From positions 1 through 64,000 of the forward strand of contig JAFTDW010000005.1 in NCBI GenBank assembly GCA_017454015.1: a DNA stretch of 64,000 nucleotides, given 5' to 3'. A program made the translations under genes and the position numbers. How positions within the stretch are numbered: position 1 is the stretch's first letter; every line of letters begins with the position of its first letter. Below are positions 61,981-64,000 of this stretch, one piece after another. Source of the DNA: Bacteroidales bacterium. Its GTDB lineage: Bacteria; Bacteroidota; Bacteroidia; Bacteroidales; P3. A model generated the notes under the pieces. That model saw nothing but the letters and a program-made list of their open reading frames with translations. It was not told where the DNA came from and searched no databases.

Positions 61981-63159
61981 ATGAACCTCATCGATTACCT
62001 CGACCCCGTCGACCTCGAAAAAACAGGCTTCCGCCCCTCCGCAGGAAAGTCCCTCTTCGGCAACGCCATCCATATCTACAGCGAGCCCGGCGACATGCCC
62101 CCGCTCGACGATGCCGCAATAGCCATCCTCGGCGTCCCCGAAGACCGCACCACCGTGGGCAACCGCGGCTGCGCCGACGGCCCCGACGCCATACGCACCT
62201 ACCTCTACGCACTCGCCGCTCACACCTCGCTGCCGCACATCGTCGACATCGGCAACATAACCCGCGCCGAGACACCCTCCGACATGCAGTACGCCTTGGC
62301 CGAAGTGCTCTACAAACTCCTCGAGCGCAACCTTACGGTGCTCATCCTCGGCGGCGGCCAGGAGTTCACCTTCGGCAACTACAAAGCCTACGAAATTCTC
62401 GGCCGTGTCGTCAACATCTGCGCCATCAACTCCCATTTCGCCATCGGCGAAGACCAGTCGAGCAACATCACCTCGCTCTCCTACCTCCGCCACATTGTCG
62501 AACAAATGCCCAACTACCTTTTTAACTTCAACAACCTCGGCTACCAAAGCTACTTCATCCCCGCCGACACCCAGAGACTCATGCAAAGCCTTATGTTCGA
62601 CACCTACCGGCTCGGCGAGGTGCGCGCCGACATGGAGCTTGCCGAGGCAGTGCTCCGCAACTCCAACCTCGTAAGTGTCGACATCTCCGCAGTGCGCCAG
62701 AGCGACGCGCCGGCACAGGGCCTCCCCTCACCGCACGGCTTCTACGGCGAGGAGCTCTGTACCCTCGCCCATTACGCCGGCCTCAGCGACAACGTCTCCT
62801 CCTTCGGACTCTACGGCCTCAACCCGCGCCTCGACAGCCACGGCCAGACAGCTCATCTCTGCGCCCACGCCGTCTGGTATTTCATCGAAGGCTGCGCCAA
62901 CCGCAAAAACGACTACCCCAAGCGCAACCCCGACAACTACCTGCGTTTCGTTGTGGCTATGCCCGACGCCGACCCTCAGATGGTCTTCTACAAAAGCAAG
63001 CTCACCAACCGCTGGTGGTTCGAGGTGCCCAACAACAATGCCAGCCAAGGCGGCCCGCAGTGTTACCTCATCCCCTGCACCTACGCCGAATACGAGCAGA
63101 CCCGCAACGGTCACATCCCCGAGCGCTGGTGGCACTTCTACCAGCGTCACAACAGCTGA
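61981..63159 (+). CDS. Arginase/formimidoylglutamase-fold protein with altered metal ligands
   Basis: 392 residues. The ureohydrolase fold is visible: AILGVPEDRTTVGNRGCADG at the start, ILGGGQEFTFGNYKA, ICAINSHFAIG and LVSVDISAVRQSDAPA. In active family members these are GGDHS, DAHxD and SxDxDxxDP. Here GGGQE lacks the His, NSHFA lacks both Asp, and only the first Asp of the third motif remains. It is therefore probably not a normal Mn-dependent ureohydrolase. Close relatives of this size occur in Bacteroidetes; the role is unknown. Confidence 0.75.
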   Translation: MNLIDYLDPVDLEKTGFRPSAGKSLFGNAIHIYSEPGDMPPLDDAAIAILGVPEDRTTVGNRGCADGPDAIRTYLYALAAHTSLPHIVDIGNITRAETPSDMQYALAEVLYKLLERNLTVLILGGGQEFTFGNYKAYEILGRVVNICAINSHFAIGEDQSSNITSLSYLRHIVEQMPNYLFNFNNLGYQSYFIPADTQRLMQSLMFDTYRLGEVRADMELAEAVLRNSNLVSVDISAVRQSDAPAQGLPSPHGFYGEELCTLAHYAGLSDNVSSFGLYGLNPRLDSHGQTAHLCAHAVWYFIEGCANRKNDYPKRNPDNYLRFVVAMPDADPQMVFYKSKLTNRWWFEVPNNNASQGGPQCYLIPCTYAEYEQTRNGHIPERWWHFYQRHNS

Positions 63160-63176
63160 CCCCCCAAAAAACCAAT

Positions 63177-63244
63177 TCCGATTATTCCGACTATTCCGAT
63201 TACTCCGATCACTCCGATTACTCCGATTATTCCGATTATTCCGA
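63177..63244 (+). repeat. M9 minisatellite (7 units) after the arginase-fold gene
   Basis: Seven units (tccgattat, tccgactat, tccgattac, tccgatcac and others) then tccgaaaattt. It is the only array that does not immediately precede a gene. Confidence 0.93.
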
Positions 63245-63288
63245 AAATTTTAGATGAATACTAAATACTTTACCTAATTATTCAGGAA

Positions 63289-63376
63289 TGCCCTGTAAGG
63301 GCATAAATCCAATAGCCCAGGGCACCGCCCTGGGTATAAGCGGCATCAAAATATATGCGCCCTGTAAGGGCAAAAC
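63289..63376. repeat. REP-like element with gccctgtaagggc hairpins
   Basis: tgccctgtaagggca (63289-63303) and gccctgtaagggc (63359-63371) flank a hairpin cccaggg/ccctggg around caccg (63316-63334). It resembles the small hairpin repeats scattered through many Bacteroidetes genomes. It is different from H72, D45 and M9. Confidence 0.65.
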
Positions 63377-63389
63377 CATTTTTAGGTAT

Positions 63390-63438
63390 AACTAAGGTCA
63401 TGAGCACCTATGAAATAAAAACAAGGACAGCGAATAAC
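63390..63438 (+). repeat. Single D45A unit
   Basis: taactaaggtcatgagcacc, then tatgaaataaaaa and caaggacagcgaataac. It stands alone, after the REP-like element and before the receptor promoter. Confidence 0.85.
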
Positions 63439-63485
63439 ATTTAGCAATCATATAACATTTAGTATCCATAAATTTTATCCGCAAT

Positions 63486-63519
63486 TTTGCCTCAATTCCA
63501 AAATTTATTGCTATCTTTG
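63486..63519 (+). promoter_or_regulatory. Promoter of the thiamine receptor transcript
   Basis: TTTG at 63486-63489 and TATCTTTG at 63512-63519, spaced 22 bp (slightly long). The riboswitch begins about 30 bp downstream. Confidence 0.5.
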
Positions 63520-63550
63520 CACCGCCTTTCGGGGCAGTGAATTTTATTAT

Positions 63551-63622
63551 TTGGGGTGCCCAACTTGTTGGAGCTGAGATAATACCCTTTGAACCTGAAA
63601 CGGATAATACCGGCGGAGGAAA
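63551..63622 (+). promoter_or_regulatory. TPP riboswitch (THI element)
   Basis: The conserved TPP core is present: ggggtgcc, then gctgagataatacccttt, gaacctgaaacggataatac and cggcggagga. It lies directly upstream of the receptor ATG at 63627, so it probably controls translation or early termination in response to thiamine pyrophosphate. Confidence 0.93.
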
Positions 63623-63626
63623 ACCT

Positions 63627-64000
63627 ATGAAAAGACCAAGCTTTTCTATTTTGCAGTGCATTGCACTCGCTGCAGCCACTCTCGGCTGCCTCATGTCTAA
63701 CGCCTACGCGCAGAAAACAGACAAAGACTCGCTGCGTGTGCTAAAGACCGTGGTTGTCAACGGCAATTTCGCCGACGACCGCACACCTATCACCAATTCC
63801 ACCCTTCAGCGCGCCGAGCTCGCCAAAGAGCGCATCAACACCTCGCTGCCCTACGTGCTGGGACAGCAGCCCTCGCTCGTGGCTTCCGGCGAGAACGGCA
63901 CCGTGGGCAACACCTCCCTGCGTATACGCGGCATCGACGCCACGCGTATCAACGTCAACATCAACGGCATCCCACTCAACGACGCCGAGAGCCAGGCCGT
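63627..64000 (+). CDS. TonB-dependent receptor, probable thiamine transporter (partial)
   Basis: The first 124 residues are in the window. Signal peptide ends MSNAYAQ; the plug domain follows: LKTVVVNGNFADDR, SLPYVLGQQPSLVASGENG, TSLRIRGIDATRINVNINGI and PLNDAESQAV. It is an outer membrane, TonB-driven porin. The TPP riboswitch points to thiamine or a precursor as substrate. The barrel lies beyond the right edge. Confidence 0.9.
   Translation, partial: MKRPSFSILQCIALAAATLGCLMSNAYAQKTDKDSLRVLKTVVVNGNFADDRTPITNSTLQRAELAKERINTSLPYVLGQQPSLVASGENGTVGNTSLRIRGIDATRINVNINGIPLNDAESQA

Overview
The window looks like a chromosomal segment of an uncultured gut- or rumen-type Bacteroidales. Supporting signs are an LptD-like protein divergent from a cell-wall amidase, two proteins with type IX secretion (T9SS) C-terminal sorting domains, a serine palmitoyltransferase (sphingolipids), DUF4175, DUF4290 and WbqC proteins, many -7 promoter boxes of the form TAnnTTTG, and a TPP riboswitch ahead of a TonB-dependent receptor. 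No rRNA, CRISPR array, intact insertion sequence or prophage was seen. Functions are from protein family motifs read by eye; no database was searched.

Layout. 0-5 kb: accessory, AT-richer DNA with broken winged-helix gene ends, a displaced Rhs core with its C-terminal tip and a candidate immunity lipoprotein, a second Rhs scrap, and lipoproteins. 5-16 kb: a small regulator/CreD-like membrane operon, MerR regulator, LptD, amidase, ABC ATPase, PyrF and AroB. 16-22 kb: U32 peptidase, a cluster of hairpin repeats, a second lipoprotein paralogous to the one at 3.3-4.9 kb, a possible small RNA, and a DUF4160/DUF2442 pair. 22-32 kb (minus strand): a compact surface-glycan operon (WecA-like transferase, ligase/polymerase, TPR protein, Wzy-like, Wzx-like, two glycosyltransferases) running into rsmA and a MntP-like gene; tRNA-Lys lies just upstream. 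32-42 kb: T9SS cargo, WbqC, and an operon DUF4175 / anti-sigma-type ATPase / ybeY / mnmG. 42-50 kb: SDR, deoC, sphingolipid genes, LutB-like protein, rpiB, nadA. 50-63 kb: pseudouridine synthase, acyltransferase, DUF4290, murA, PHP phosphatase, purB, an ABC transporter fused to a T9SS cargo, nadK, an arginase-fold protein. The window ends inside the riboswitch-controlled receptor.

The most unusual content is a set of interlocking repeats concentrated at 43-63 kb with one outlier at 29.9 kb. Named here for convenience: H72, a 72-bp hairpin element (five full or near-full copies plus one fragment); D45, a unit of about 45 bp (about 13 copies, two variants); and M9, a 9-bp minisatellite TCCGAYYAY (six arrays). 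They nest: D45 pairs sit inside an H72 copy at 29.9 kb, an M9 array sits inside a D45 unit at 53.4 kb, and a mosaic of all three lies at 57.05 kb. H72 is inserted in frame in two enzymes and forms the tail and stop codon of a third protein, once in each reading phase, and its stem shows compensatory base changes. Two parS-like sites (37.86 and 49.84 kb), one overlapping the mnmG start, suggest that the region is close to the replication origin.
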